This document shows, piece after piece, positions 34,935-43,969 of a stretch of 64,000 nt of DNA. The notes beneath the pieces were generated by a model. That model was not told the DNA's origin and did no database searches. It was given only the letters and a program-made list of their open reading frames with translations. The stretch is taken from assembly GCA_028288025.1 (NCBI GenBank), contig JAQBOM010000010.1, positions 1 to 64,000 of the forward strand, read 5' to 3'. Each line of letters begins with the position of its first letter. The first letter of the stretch is position 1. Both the position numbers and the translations under genes were made by a program. This stretch comes from Mucilaginibacter sp. (lineage in GTDB: Bacteria > Bacteroidota > Bacteroidia > Sphingobacteriales > Sphingobacteriaceae).

Positions 34935-37166
34935 TTAGACCAACTCGAGCTTGGTTTGCTTTAATATACCGGTCGGCACGGTGAATGAGAATTCGGTACC
35001 CTGCCCGGGTTTGCTGCTGGCCCATATTTTACCCTGGCATTTTTCAACCAGGTCTTTACAAAACAGCAGGCCCATGCCGGTACCCGATTCATTATTGGTA
35101 CCGGTTATACTGTTCACCTTGCTTTTAAATAGGTTATCAAGCTGCTCGTCGCTCATACCAGTGCCCGTATCTTTAACGGTGATTATATTGTTATTATCTT
35201 CCTGGCGGGCAGTGATCTCGATCGTGTCGTCTTTTCTTGAAAATTTGATGGCGTTTGTGATCAAATTACGTATAACGATGCGGATAGAATTCGGGTCGGC
35301 AGATGCGATAACATTATGCGGAACATTGTCGACCAGGTTAATACCCTTTAACATAGCTTGTTCGTGATAGTTTTCTGTTTCCAGCGCTACTACGTCTTTA
35401 ATTCTAAATTCCTTTACCGAGTTATTAAAGTTCTCCATCTGGCTGTTTATCCAAAATAGCAGCGTATCCAGGAAATCGGAAGTGTATTCCAGGTTTTTTA
35501 ATACGTGAGGTATCATTTCCACCATTTCGGCATGTGAAATGGAGTCATCCTGAAAAAGAGTAAATAACCCGCGCAAGGTACCTAATGGTGCCCGTAAGTC
35601 GTGGGCCAGTATCGACATCAACCTATCCTTTAAAATATTGAGGTCATTTAATTTCCGGGCCTGGTTATCCAGGTTGGCTTTTTGCAAGGATATTTCCTTG
35701 TTTTTATCCTCAAGCACCAAATTTATTTTCTGCTGCGCTAATTTCTGCTTATAATAAACAACAGAAACAGTGATCATGCCGATAATAATGATAAGAAAAA
35801 TAGCATTTATCAATCGCTGCTGTTTTATCTTTTGGCCGTATAACAAATCCCGTTCATGCTGCTGTTGTGCAAGCTGATTCTCTTTTGAAGCAAAATTAAG
35901 TTCCAGGGTATAAGAAGTTAATTTTTGAATGCTTTCGTTGTTTTTTAAACTATCTCTCAGATCAATATATTGCTTTAACATCCGGTATGCTTCATCATAC
36001 CTGCCCAAACCGGCCATGGTTTTATTTAATTGCAAGGCCGCATTTGAACGTACCGCCAAATTCCCAAGCTTTACGGCCAGTTGTTGTCCCTGTGTAGCAT
36101 ACTTATAGGCATTTTTATAATCCTTTTGCATGTTATACATGGTGGCAAAACCGATTAAGGTATAGGCCTGGTTATATACGATTTTGTATTTGGTGGCAAT
36201 ATGCAAAGAAGTCTTCAAATAGTTTTCCGCCTTTTGAAATTGACTTTTATTGGCATAGCAAAGTCCCACATCTGTATATACCGAACTCATCCCGTCTTTA
36301 TCATCCTGCTTTTCGGCGATCTTTATCGCTTTAAACAGGTAAACAAGGGCCAGATCGTAATTTTTTTGAGCAAGATATACTTCACCTATATTTTCGTTAA
36401 CAGTACCTACCCCAAGTAAGTGATTGGTATTCTCCAGTATGGCGAGCGCTTTTTTATAATATTCAAGGGCTTTGGGGTAAACTTCCATACCGTATAACAC
36501 AAACCCGATATCGTTGTAGTTGGCAGCAGCATCAAGTTTTGCATCTATCTTCAGATCGATAAATAATGCCTTATAATAATAATCGAGCGCAGTAGATAAT
36601 TGCCCCTGGCTGAAATAAACGATGCCGATGTTTTTATAACAATCGGCTACATCTCTCTCACTTTTTATTTTTTTATTCAGGTCAAGCGCCTGGTTTAAAT
36701 AGGTTAGTGCATACTTATATTTAGCCAGTAAATTGTACATACGCCCATATTGCATATAACAATAAGCAAGCCCCTTTTTATCATCAATCTGCTTATAAAT
36801 TACAATTGCGGCGTCGAAATTCCGTTTGGCAACGTCAAATTTTCCTTTAAAATAATAGGCATGACCGGTTTGCACCAGGCCGTCCGCCATTCCGGCTTTA
36901 TAGTGGATCTTGCGTGAAAGTGAAATACTTTTTTGTCCGTAATAGAGGGTGCTATCCGGGTTAAAATCAAAATAATTGGCAGCAAGTTTATTTAACCGAT
37001 TAATATTTAGGGTATCGGGTGCGTCCTGGGCTTGCAACGAGGTGGTCACAAGGCTTTTTAAGCTATCTACCTCGCCCTTGCTAACTGCCGCGAACCCCGC
37101 CAATGTAATAAACAGAAAAGGAAGAGCTAAAAGTCGTTTCAATATTTCTGATTTATTTATTATCAC
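34935..37166 (-). CDS. TPR-containing sensor histidine kinase
   Basis: The 743-aa protein has an N-terminal signal segment (about 10-28) and a long run of TPR repeats in the periplasm (about 55-400). One transmembrane helix (about 455-475) is followed by a short coiled coil, a HisKA domain with the phospho-acceptor His522 in LAHDLRAPLGTL, and a HATPase_c domain (NLITNAIKFS, VKDTGTGM, GTGMGLLFC). All kinase boxes are present. No response regulator gene is adjacent, so it is an orphan kinase. The start is GTG at 37166; a TTG at 37142 is an alternative that would put the signal peptide at the very N-terminus. Confidence 0.9.
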   Translation of the reverse strand: MIINKSEILKRLLALPFLFITLAGFAAVSKGEVDSLKSLVTTSLQAQDAPDTLNINRLNKLAANYFDFNPDSTLYYGQKSISLSRKIHYKAGMADGLVQTGHAYYFKGKFDVAKRNFDAAIVIYKQIDDKKGLAYCYMQYGRMYNLLAKYKYALTYLNQALDLNKKIKSERDVADCYKNIGIVYFSQGQLSTALDYYYKALFIDLKIDAKLDAAANYNDIGFVLYGMEVYPKALEYYKKALAILENTNHLLGVGTVNENIGEVYLAQKNYDLALVYLFKAIKIAEKQDDKDGMSSVYTDVGLCYANKSQFQKAENYLKTSLHIATKYKIVYNQAYTLIGFATMYNMQKDYKNAYKYATQGQQLAVKLGNLAVRSNAALQLNKTMAGLGRYDEAYRMLKQYIDLRDSLKNNESIQKLTSYTLELNFASKENQLAQQQHERDLLYGQKIKQQRLINAIFLIIIIGMITVSVVYYKQKLAQQKINLVLEDKNKEISLQKANLDNQARKLNDLNILKDRLMSILAHDLRAPLGTLRGLFTLFQDDSISHAEMVEMIPHVLKNLEYTSDFLDTLLFWINSQMENFNNSVKEFRIKDVVALETENYHEQAMLKGINLVDNVPHNVIASADPNSIRIVIRNLITNAIKFSRKDDTIEITARQEDNNNIITVKDTGTGMSDEQLDNLFKSKVNSITGTNNESGTGMGLLFCKDLVEKCQGKIWASSKPGQGTEFSFTVPTGILKQTKLELV

Positions 37167-37215
37167 ATTTACTTATACGAAAATAGCACTATAATTTGTT
37201 TTATTTTTTAAAATT

Positions 37216-37246
37216 AAAAAAGCCCGGTTTCAGCATGAAAACGGGC
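37216..37246 (-). terminator. Rho-independent terminator of rpsT
   Basis: Read on the minus strand, GCCCGTTTTC pairs with GAAACCGGGC (9 of 10 positions) around a 5-nt loop and is followed by TTTTTT. It lies 22 bp downstream of the rpsT stop codon. Confidence 0.88.
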
Positions 37247-37267
37247 CATTTAGTATTATTAAAGTGC

Positions 37268-37522
37268 TTATTTTAAAGCATTTACAAATTTCGTGAGTTT
37301 CGACTTATTATTTGACGCTTTGTTTTTATGAATAACATTCTTTTTTGCTAAACGGTCAAGCATTGAAATAACCTTAACCAATAGTGGGCTTGCTTCGGCC
37401 AGCGTAGTTGTGCCCCTTAATTTCTTAATTGCATTCCTGGTGGTTTTAGCCTGGTACCTGTTACGTAAACGTTTCGCAGCATTTGAGCGAATCCTTTTTA
37501 ATGATGATTTATGATTTGCCAT
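37268..37522 (-). CDS. rpsT: 30S ribosomal protein S20
   Basis: Small-subunit protein that binds 16S rRNA. The 84-aa, strongly basic sequence [20 protein letters not shown] and the internal [31 protein letters not shown] helix (read in parts) are typical. It forms its own transcription unit: a good promoter at 37557-37587 and a terminator at 37216-37246. Confidence 0.97.
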   Translation of the reverse strand: MANHKSSLKRIRSNAAKRLRNRYQAKTTRNAIKKLRGTTTLAEASPLLVKVISMLDRLAKKNVIHKNKASNNKSKLTKFVNALK

Positions 37523-37556
37523 TGTATAGCTTGTTATTCTTTTTATTTTAAGGATG

Positions 37557-37587
37557 CAAATATAGGTTGATTTTTTTTAAAATCAAA
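37557..37587 (-). promoter_or_regulatory. Primary sigma promoter of rpsT
   Basis: On the minus strand, -33 TTTG (37584-37587), a 19-bp spacer and -7 TATATTTG (37557-37564). Both elements match the Bacteroidota consensus exactly. The start point would be near 37551, giving a leader of about 30 nt. It is the clearest promoter in the window. Confidence 0.8.
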
Positions 37588-37604
37588 TACCTTTTTTTGA
37601 AGAT

Positions 37605-37707
37605 GTTGTAAAGTTGAAAAGTTGTAAGGTTGAAAGGTGGTTTGTAGAACGTCTTATAGCAGATTACATCTTATTAGAAAATAAAGGCGACGTTTCAACT
37701 TTACAAC
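37605..37707. repeat. GTTGTAAAGTTGAAA / TTTCAACTTTACAAC inverted word repeat
   Basis: The two 15-bp arms (37605-37619 and 37693-37707) are perfect inverted copies. Extra words AGTTGTAAGGTTGAAAGG follow the left arm and CGTTTCAACCTTCC the right arm. It lies in the divergent spacer upstream of the phospholipase-like gene, 36 bp from its ATG, so it is not a simple terminator. Confidence 0.8.
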
Positions 37708-37742
37708 GTTTCAACCTTCCAATTCTTAAACTATATTTGGTT

Positions 37743-38702
37743 ATGAAACGAACCGCCCTCCTGTTAACAGGCATGTTACTCATCATAATATGCTCCTCCT
37801 GGGGGTTTTTCGCACATTACCGGATTAACCGGCTGGCTGTTTTTACGCTGCCTAAAGCCATGTCGGGTTTTTATAAAAGCAATATTGAATTTATAACCGC
37901 GCACGCCGTAAGCGCCGACAAGCGCAGGTATGTGGATTCGACCGAGGCGCCCCGGCATTTTTTTAATGCCGATCATTACGGCAAACACCCATTTAATGCC
38001 GTGCCCCGCAACTGGTTTGATGCCGCTTTGAAATACTCAGCCGATACGGTAATCAAATACGGCACTGTGCCATGGACTATCCAGTACAATTATTTAAAAC
38101 TGATCAGGGCCTTCCGGGATCATGATACCACCGGCATTCTCAAAACCTCGGCAAACCTGGGCCATTACGTTGCCGATGCCCATGTACCGTTGCACCTCAC
38201 CAAAAACTATAACGGACAGCTAACTTATCAAACCGGCATACATGCCCTATGGGAAAGCCGCCTCCCGGAGCTTTTAAGTAACCGTTATAACTATTACGTT
38301 GGCAAAGCGAGGTATATTAATGATCCGTTGGAAGAGGCCTTTAAAATATGCAGGGCGTCATTTAACGAAGTGGATACCGTTTTACGTTTTGAGCGGATAT
38401 TAAACCGGTCATTCCCCGCAAATAAAAAATATGCGCTTGTGCTGCACGGAAAAAAATACATAAAGGATTATTCTGCCGCGTACGCTAAAGCCTATCAGCA
38501 AATGCTTAAAGGCATGGTTGAACGCCGGATGCGCTCGGCTATATTGTCGGTCGGCAGCTACTGGTACTCCGCATGGGTTGATGCCGGCCAGCCCGACCTG
38601 GATAAGCTGATCAAACAGCCGCTTAGTCTTGCAGGCAAAGCAAACCTGCAAAAAGAAGAATCTTTGTATCGGACCGGAAAAGTATTAGCTTTATCGAACT
38701 GA
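37743..38702 (+). CDS. Zinc-dependent phospholipase C / S1-P1 nuclease superfamily protein
   Basis: The 319-aa protein has a signal segment (about 1-19) followed at once by a Trp (SSWGFFAHYRINR), the N-terminal metal ligand of this superfamily. Further ligand motifs are HFFNADHYG, LGHYVADAHVPLHL and GIHALWESRL, so the three-metal site looks complete. It should be exported and act on phosphodiester bonds, but whether it prefers phospholipid or nucleic acid is unknown. The frame extends to a TTG at 37614, but those codons are in the repeat spacer. The next gene starts 1 nt after its stop. Confidence 0.82.
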   Translation: MKRTALLLTGMLLIIICSSWGFFAHYRINRLAVFTLPKAMSGFYKSNIEFITAHAVSADKRRYVDSTEAPRHFFNADHYGKHPFNAVPRNWFDAALKYSADTVIKYGTVPWTIQYNYLKLIRAFRDHDTTGILKTSANLGHYVADAHVPLHLTKNYNGQLTYQTGIHALWESRLPELLSNRYNYYVGKARYINDPLEEAFKICRASFNEVDTVLRFERILNRSFPANKKYALVLHGKKYIKDYSAAYAKAYQQMLKGMVERRMRSAILSVGSYWYSAWVDAGQPDLDKLIKQPLSLAGKANLQKEESLYRTGKVLALSN

Positions 38703-38703
38703 C

Positions 38704-39456
38704 ATGAGACTAAAAACCGCCCAAATCACCAAAAAGAAAAACAAAATTGAATGGCGCAGTCATGAGCCTTCGCGCCTGGAAACTTTTAGCGACGCCGTTT
38801 TCGCCTTTGCTGTAACGCTCATTATTGTTTCTCTCGAAGTACCCAAATCATTTGATGAATTGTTTGAGACCATGAAAGGCACATTTAGTTTTGCCGTTTG
38901 CTTCGCACTATTGTTTCAAATATGGAATAATCAGAATTTATTTTTCAGGCGTTACGGCCTTAACGATCCATGGACGGTCGCCTTAAACGGGATGTTGTTA
39001 TTTGTCGTATTAATTTATGCTTATCCGCTTAAATTTTTATTTGGAACGCTCTTTTCTGATAATACTTATTTGGTGAATGGCCACGTGCATGAAATGATCC
39101 AGGGTGCGCAAACACCAACTTTGATGTTAATTTACGGAGCAGGCTTTACAATAATTTATTTATTGTTCTTTTTAATGTATGCTAATGCGAAGAAGCATGC
39201 GAAGGGCCTGAATCTCGATGCAAAAGAAATTTTTGAGACACAGTCAATTGTTTATTTAAATTTTATATGCGCCGTTATAGGCTGCATAGCGATGCTTTTG
39301 GCCTGGCTGTTACCCGTTGAATATTCCGGCCTTTCGGGCTTCTTTTATTGCACTATAGGATTTGCTTATTTCTTTTGGCTAGGTTACCGTGGCAGGTTGG
39401 CGGGAAAAAAATTTAAAACTGTCGCGGTACCGGAGCAGATAAAAACTACCTTTTGA
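38704..39456 (+). CDS. TMEM175-family membrane protein (DUF1211)
   Basis: The 250-aa protein has six predicted transmembrane helices. Helix 1 carries the family signature RLETFSDAVFAFAVTLIIVSLEVP with the FSD motif. Bacterial TMEM175 homologues form potassium-permeable channels; ion selectivity here is inference. It starts 1 nt after the phospholipase-like gene and is probably co-transcribed. Its stop codon lies within TTTTGAC repeats and overlaps the convergent dedA-like gene by 11 bp. Confidence 0.88.
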   Translation: MRLKTAQITKKKNKIEWRSHEPSRLETFSDAVFAFAVTLIIVSLEVPKSFDELFETMKGTFSFAVCFALLFQIWNNQNLFFRRYGLNDPWTVALNGMLLFVVLIYAYPLKFLFGTLFSDNTYLVNGHVHEMIQGAQTPTLMLIYGAGFTIIYLLFFLMYANAKKHAKGLNLDAKEIFETQSIVYLNFICAVIGCIAMLLAWLLPVEYSGLSGFFYCTIGFAYFFWLGYRGRLAGKKFKTVAVPEQIKTTF

Positions 39457-40111
39457 CTTTTGACTTTTGACTTTTCCCTTTTGACTTAAAAAACGCAGCG
39501 TAAATTGGCGGGATAACCGAGATCAATACAATCGCCACTCCTACCAGCGTGAAATGGGCCTTGAGGAAAGGAATATTACCCAAAAAATATCCTGCAAAAA
39601 GGAAGATCAATATCCACGATGCGCCGCCGATGATATTATAGAGGCTATATTTTAAAAAGGGCATACCACCCACTCCTGCTACGAAGGGCGCTATGGTGCG
39701 GATAATCGGCATAAAACGGCTTAATATAACCGCAATAGCCCCGTGTTTATCGAAGAATGCCTGGGTGCGGAGATAATATTCTAATTTTAAAACTTTGTTT
39801 TTTTCCTTGAAAACCTTCGGGCCCAGGTAGCCGCCAAGCAAATAATTTACCGTATTTCCCAAAAACGCTGCAGTGATTAAGATAATTGCCAGAACGTAAA
39901 TACTCAGGCCGGTATTTCCACCGGCTATTAGGGCCCCCGCGGCAAATAACAACGAATCGCCCGGTAAAAGCGGGGTAACCACAAAACCTGTTTCAGCAAA
40001 AATTATCGCTGCCAGGATAAGATACGTTAAAGCATGGTACTGGCTTATAATATCGGCCAGGTGCTTATCGATATGCAGTATAAAATCGATGATGTTTTTA
40101 ACTATTTCCAA
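39446..40111 (-). CDS. DedA family membrane protein
   Basis: The 221-aa protein shows the DedA/SNARE-associated pattern: FAETGFVVTPLLPGDSLLFAAG and FLSRF-type motif LSRFMPIIRTIAPFVAGVGGM. The family contains undecaprenyl-phosphate or phospholipid flippase-type transporters. The start is TTG at 40111, since no ATG precedes the conserved N-terminus. The C-terminal 13 residues (KSKGKSQKSKVKR) are encoded by a heptamer repeat shared with the convergent gene end. Confidence 0.9.
   Translation of the reverse strand: MEIVKNIIDFILHIDKHLADIISQYHALTYLILAAIIFAETGFVVTPLLPGDSLLFAAGALIAGGNTGLSIYVLAIILITAAFLGNTVNYLLGGYLGPKVFKEKNKVLKLEYYLRTQAFFDKHGAIAVILSRFMPIIRTIAPFVAGVGGMPFLKYSLYNIIGGASWILIFLFAGYFLGNIPFLKAHFTLVGVAIVLISVIPPIYAAFFKSKGKSQKSKVKR
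39451..39485. repeat. Five tandem TTTTGAC heptamers inside the dedA-like gene end
   Basis: TTTTGAC at 39451, 39458, 39465 and 39479, with a variant TTTTCCC at 39472. The array contains the stop codon of the TMEM175 gene and codes for the basic tail of the DedA protein on the other strand. Confidence 0.9.
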
Positions 40112-40172
40112 TGTTTTGAGTTTTGGGCAAAAATAGAAATTAAATTGGTTGATTAAGTGGGTAGTTATATTG

Positions 40173-40224
40173 GTTGTAAGGGTTGCAATTTATTGCCTTT
40201 TATAACATTTACAACTTCTGCAAC
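40173..40224. repeat. GTTGTAA / TTACAAC word repeat between DUF4397 and dedA-like genes
   Basis: GTTGTAAGGGTTGCAA (40173-40188) faces TTTACAACTTCTGCAAC (40208-40224); GTTGTAA/TTACAAC is perfect. The right words end about 10 nt before the stop of the DUF4397 gene. Same family as 13169-13270 and 37605-37707. Confidence 0.55.
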
Positions 40225-40234
40225 ATTTTGAACC

Positions 40235-40951
40235 TTATTTATTGGTCAATACGGCAGCGCTAAAGGCCGCACTATCTATACGGGTGGTATATCCGTAACT
40301 ATAGAGGGTATAAAGGCGGCCATCCTGTATGGTTACAGTTGGCAGGTCTTTCAAAATATTGGTTGAACCGGTGGCTTTTATCTGGAGGTCGTAGTTGCCG
40401 ATGGGTAGTTCAATATATTTCGAAATGGTTTTGTACGGGACCTTGCTAAAGGCCGGTGTACCATTTGCAGTAACATCCAGACCGGCTGCCGCGGTAGGCG
40501 AAGCATTTACAAATCTTAATTTGCCCCGCCCTATAGCCGGCGCGGCTGATGTGTCAATGGTAAAAATTTGCGTCAGCGAATGGTCGTTGTTAGCTCCGGT
40601 AATAAATAATGTATATTTCAAACCCGACTTTAAAATATCATCCCGCGAAAATAAAGTGGCACCCGAACTAAGGGCTGTCCTGAACTGGTAAGGGGTATCA
40701 ATAGCGGGCACATAGAAATAGCCGTGGTTTATATTGTAAACAAACGGATTGGTGATGGCGTTTACTGACTGGGCGTTAACAAACAGGTTTACCGGGAACA
40801 AATCGGGGCTCAGGTTTAACACCTGGTATTGAATATTTAAGCCTAACGGGCTGTTGCTGCTCTGCTTGCCGCAGGATGTGATCATCATTGTGAGCAATAC
40901 CCCCGCTATAAAGAGCGACAGATTTGATATATTGGCCTTATGGTTATTCAT
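40235..40951 (-). CDS. DUF4397 lipoprotein, second of a tandem pair
   Basis: The 238-aa protein has a lipoprotein signal ending in MMITSC (about residue 26). Two Ig-like DUF4397 repeats follow, with the motif VNASPTAAAGLDVTANGTPAF and a typical C-terminal YTLYSYGYTTR. Function is unknown; such proteins are exported and likely surface- or periplasm-facing. The ATG at 40951 is preferred over a TTG at 40966, since it starts the signal peptide 11 bp after the previous stop. Confidence 0.82.
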   Translation of the reverse strand: MNNHKANISNLSLFIAGVLLTMMITSCGKQSSNSPLGLNIQYQVLNLSPDLFPVNLFVNAQSVNAITNPFVYNINHGYFYVPAIDTPYQFRTALSSGATLFSRDDILKSGLKYTLFITGANNDHSLTQIFTIDTSAAPAIGRGKLRFVNASPTAAAGLDVTANGTPAFSKVPYKTISKYIELPIGNYDLQIKATGSTNILKDLPTVTIQDGRLYTLYSYGYTTRIDSAAFSAAVLTNK

Positions 40952-40962
40952 TCGCGTAATTA

Positions 40963-41631
40963 TCAATTGGTTAGTCGTCTTACATTAAAAGCTGCATTGC
41001 CTTTCCCATTTAACAATCCTTTTGTAAATAAAGTATAATCAGTGTTTGATTGAAAAGCCATTGTTGTATCCAGTTTTGCTATTGTGGCGCCTGAAAGATA
41101 CACTCTGATCCTTTTTTGTCCGCTTCCCATAAGTGAAAATGGGGAAAATAATTTATAAGCCACACCCGGTATTTTTAACGAGTCGATAAATAAATCCAGG
41201 TTACCGGCGTCAGGCGCGGCATTAACAAACCTTACCGCTGTTGTAAATTTAAACGTATCAATAACCGGCGGTACATCCCGCGTAGTGAACACCTTGTCAG
41301 CCGACTCGCCTGTAATATATATCGAGTTAAGCGTATTGTAGGTAAAGTTCGTAGGCGTACTCAGTAAAACATTCGGGTTGCCGGCTTTTTTAAACTGGTA
41401 ATTTTGAAGCCCCGATGGAATAAGGAACAAGCCAGTGTTACCTGAGGGATATAACGGAGATACTCCGTTTTGCCTGGTACCGTTGACGTAGAAGTTTAGT
41501 GTATCGGCAGTCGCGTTTATTACGTTCAGGCCGGTTTGAAGAGCCGGGCGTATAACGCTGTCGTTATTTTTACAGGATAGCAGCCCGCCTGTTATAAGCG
41601 TTAAAAATAAAATCGAATACCTGATATTCAT
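40963..41631 (-). CDS. DUF4397 lipoprotein, first of a tandem pair
   Basis: The 222-aa protein begins with a signal ending in GLLSC (Cys20, likely lipidated). It then has a DUF4397-like pattern: INATADTLNFYVNG, and later VRFVNAAPDAGNLDLFIDSLK. It is similar in layout to the gene that follows and most likely arose by duplication. The two are close enough to be one operon. Confidence 0.82.
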   Translation of the reverse strand: MNIRYSILFLTLITGGLLSCKNNDSVIRPALQTGLNVINATADTLNFYVNGTRQNGVSPLYPSGNTGLFLIPSGLQNYQFKKAGNPNVLLSTPTNFTYNTLNSIYITGESADKVFTTRDVPPVIDTFKFTTAVRFVNAAPDAGNLDLFIDSLKIPGVAYKLFSPFSLMGSGQKRIRVYLSGATIAKLDTTMAFQSNTDYTLFTKGLLNGKGNAAFNVRRLTN

Positions 41632-41687
41632 AAGTAATGCTAATATAACTGCATATGATAAAATTTGTTATCCGGGTTATAAAAAGA

Positions 41688-42503
41688 TCAAACCCCGCCG
41701 AATATGGAGAAACCGCCATCCACACATATCATTGAACCGGTAACAAACGCAGAAGCGTCGCTTAGCAGCCAAACCAGGGCGCCTATAAGCTCGTCGGGGT
41801 GGCCAAAACGTTTGAAAGGCGTATTCGCTATCACTTTTCCTCCGCGTTCGGTATAACCGCCCTGTGGCAGCGTTAATAAATTCCGGTTTTGTTCAGTCAG
41901 GAAAAAGCCGGGCGCCAGCGCATTCATCCTTATAGTATCACCATAACGGTTAGCCAGCTCAACCGCGAACCATTGGGTATAGCAATCAACAGCCGCCTTA
42001 CCCATGTTATAACCCAGCACTTTTGTGATGGCCCGCTTTGAATTCATAGATGAGATATTTACGATACTGCCTTTGCCGGTTTTTGCTATGGCTTCGCCGA
42101 ATATTTGTGTAGGATAAAGCGTCCCCCACAGGTTAACCTCCATCACTTTCTTCATCCCTTCCAGGTTCATGTGAAAAATATCCTCATCCGGCTGTAAAAC
42201 ACCTTCCGGCATGTTACCGCCCGCACCATTCACCAGTCCGTCTATCCTGCCGAAGGCATCTAATATTTTATTTTTAGCGACGGTCAAATCGCCGGCATTC
42301 ATTACATCGGCCACTAAGGCAATAGCTTTACCCCCGCTTGCATTGATGAGGTTGACACGTTCATCTGCTGTAGACTTATTGCGGCCCAAAATGCCGACTG
42401 TGCCGCCTGCTGCAACAATGCCGTTTACAAACGCATTTCCTAAAATACCTGTACCGCCGGTAACAACAATTACTTTCCCGGCTAATGAAAATTGATCTGC
42501 CAT
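41688..42503 (-). CDS. SDR oxidoreductase, possible D-mannonate oxidoreductase
   Basis: The 271-aa SDR has GGTGILG for cofactor binding, NGAGG, the catalytic Ser in IVNISSMNSKRAITKVLGYNMGKAAVD (Tyr and Lys in YNMGK), and the C-terminal ASAFVTGSMICVDGGFSIFGGV. The pattern resembles SDR-type D-mannonate (fructuronate) oxidoreductases of Bacteroidota. No uxuA or uronate transport gene is adjacent, so the substrate is tentative. Confidence 0.85.
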   Translation of the reverse strand: MADQFSLAGKVIVVTGGTGILGNAFVNGIVAAGGTVGILGRNKSTADERVNLINASGGKAIALVADVMNAGDLTVAKNKILDAFGRIDGLVNGAGGNMPEGVLQPDEDIFHMNLEGMKKVMEVNLWGTLYPTQIFGEAIAKTGKGSIVNISSMNSKRAITKVLGYNMGKAAVDCYTQWFAVELANRYGDTIRMNALAPGFFLTEQNRNLLTLPQGGYTERGGKVIANTPFKRFGHPDELIGALVWLLSDASAFVTGSMICVDGGFSIFGGV

Positions 42504-42562
42504 ATTATCTTAAATCAGCTATCCAGTTGGTTTTGGATGTGGCAAATATAATCTTTTAACGT

Positions 42563-43954
42563 TTACACCTTCACCGTCTTCCATCTCCCCTTTTTAAAAA
42601 GATACAGGCTTAATAAAGCGGTAACAAATTGCGATATAACGATGGCGATAAAGATGGCTTTGGGTTCTTTGATATAATACTTACTTAAAACCCATGCGAG
42701 GGGAATTTGAAACAGCCAGAAGCCTACGAGGTTAACAATGGTTGGCGTACGCGTATCCCCGGCGCCGTTAAACGCGTTGAGCATAACCATGCCCACACCA
42801 AAAAACACATACCCCGTGCTGATGATGCGGAGCGCCTGTAAAGCGTAAGCGCGGGCTTGTACGTCGCTATTCATAAAATTGACCACCGGTTCGCCGAAAA
42901 GAAAGAAAAATCCGCTGACCGAAAGCATAAATATAACATTGTATAAAGTGGTGGTCCATACGCTTTTTTCGGCGCGGTCGGGTTTGCCTGCGCCCAGGTT
43001 TTGCCCGGTGAGTGTGGCAGCCGCATTGCTAAGCCCCCAGGCCGGGAGCAGAAAAAATATAAGCAGTCGTATAGCAATCTGGTACCCGGCCATGGCCGCT
43101 TCGTGGAAACCGGCCATCAGCCTGGCCAAAAATATCCAGCTGGCCGAGCTCACCAGGAACTGTATCGTGCCTGTACTGCCTATTTTTACTATTTGCGTTA
43201 ATAATTCCTTATGCGGTTTTAGTTGATGTAAATAGAAGCTTAATAGGCCTTTGCGAATAAACAAACGATACAGCTGGTATAAAACGCCCATTCCCCGTCC
43301 AAGGGTGGTAGCAATAGCCGCGCCTTTTAAACCGAGGCCCGGAATTGGGCCGTAACCGTAAATAAGCAATGGGCACAAAATAATATTGGCGATATTGCCT
43401 ATCCACAAGCTTCGCATGGCAATACTGGCATCCCCCGCACCTCTGAATATGCCGTTTATTAAAAACAGCAGCATGATCACCACATTACCGCCGAACATGA
43501 TGCGGGTATAAGCAATGTTATCGGCAATCATTTTATCGCTGGCGCCCATCAGGTGTAAAACCGAACTGGCCGACGTTATCCCGGCAACGGCTATAATGGC
43601 CGAGAGCACAAGCGAAAACAAAATGGTTTGCATGCCCGCGTGCGCCGCTTCGCTGAAGTTCTTTTCACCTACGCGCCTGGCTACCAGCGCCGTGGCGGCC
43701 ATACTTAAACCGATAGCGACGGAGTATACCAGGCTAAGTACCGACTCTGTCAACCCGACGGTAGCAACCGCCTCGTTACCCAGCTTGCCTACGAAAAAAA
43801 TGTCGACAACAGCGAACACCGATTCCATCATCATCTCCATGATCATGGGAATGGCGAGCAGGAACACGGCTTTGCGTATGCTGCCAACGGTATAATCCTG
43901 TTCACTGCCGGCAACCGCCTGCCGGAATAAAGAAAAAAATCCTTTTAATTTCAA
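42563..43954 (-). CDS. MATE family efflux transporter
   Basis: The 463-aa protein has 12 predicted helices and two MatE halves: LAIPMIMEMMMESVFAVVDIFFVGKLG near the start and GLSNAAATLTGQNLGAGKPDRAEKSV in the second half. It exports drugs or metabolites by sodium or proton antiport; the substrate is unknown. The start is TTG at 43954, which directly precedes the conserved N-terminus. It lies 15 bp downstream of the DoxX gene and may share its transcript. Confidence 0.93.
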   Translation of the reverse strand: MKLKGFFSLFRQAVAGSEQDYTVGSIRKAVFLLAIPMIMEMMMESVFAVVDIFFVGKLGNEAVATVGLTESVLSLVYSVAIGLSMAATALVARRVGEKNFSEAAHAGMQTILFSLVLSAIIAVAGITSASSVLHLMGASDKMIADNIAYTRIMFGGNVVIMLLFLINGIFRGAGDASIAMRSLWIGNIANIILCPLLIYGYGPIPGLGLKGAAIATTLGRGMGVLYQLYRLFIRKGLLSFYLHQLKPHKELLTQIVKIGSTGTIQFLVSSASWIFLARLMAGFHEAAMAGYQIAIRLLIFFLLPAWGLSNAAATLTGQNLGAGKPDRAEKSVWTTTLYNVIFMLSVSGFFFLFGEPVVNFMNSDVQARAYALQALRIISTGYVFFGVGMVMLNAFNGAGDTRTPTIVNLVGFWLFQIPLAWVLSKYYIKEPKAIFIAIVISQFVTALLSLYLFKKGRWKTVKV

Positions 43955-43969
43955 GCGCGTGTCCTGGTT

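Noticed and set aside
37614-37742. Upstream TTG start for the phospholipase-like gene
   Set aside because: The added 43 codons are read through an inverted word repeat and would bury the signal peptide.
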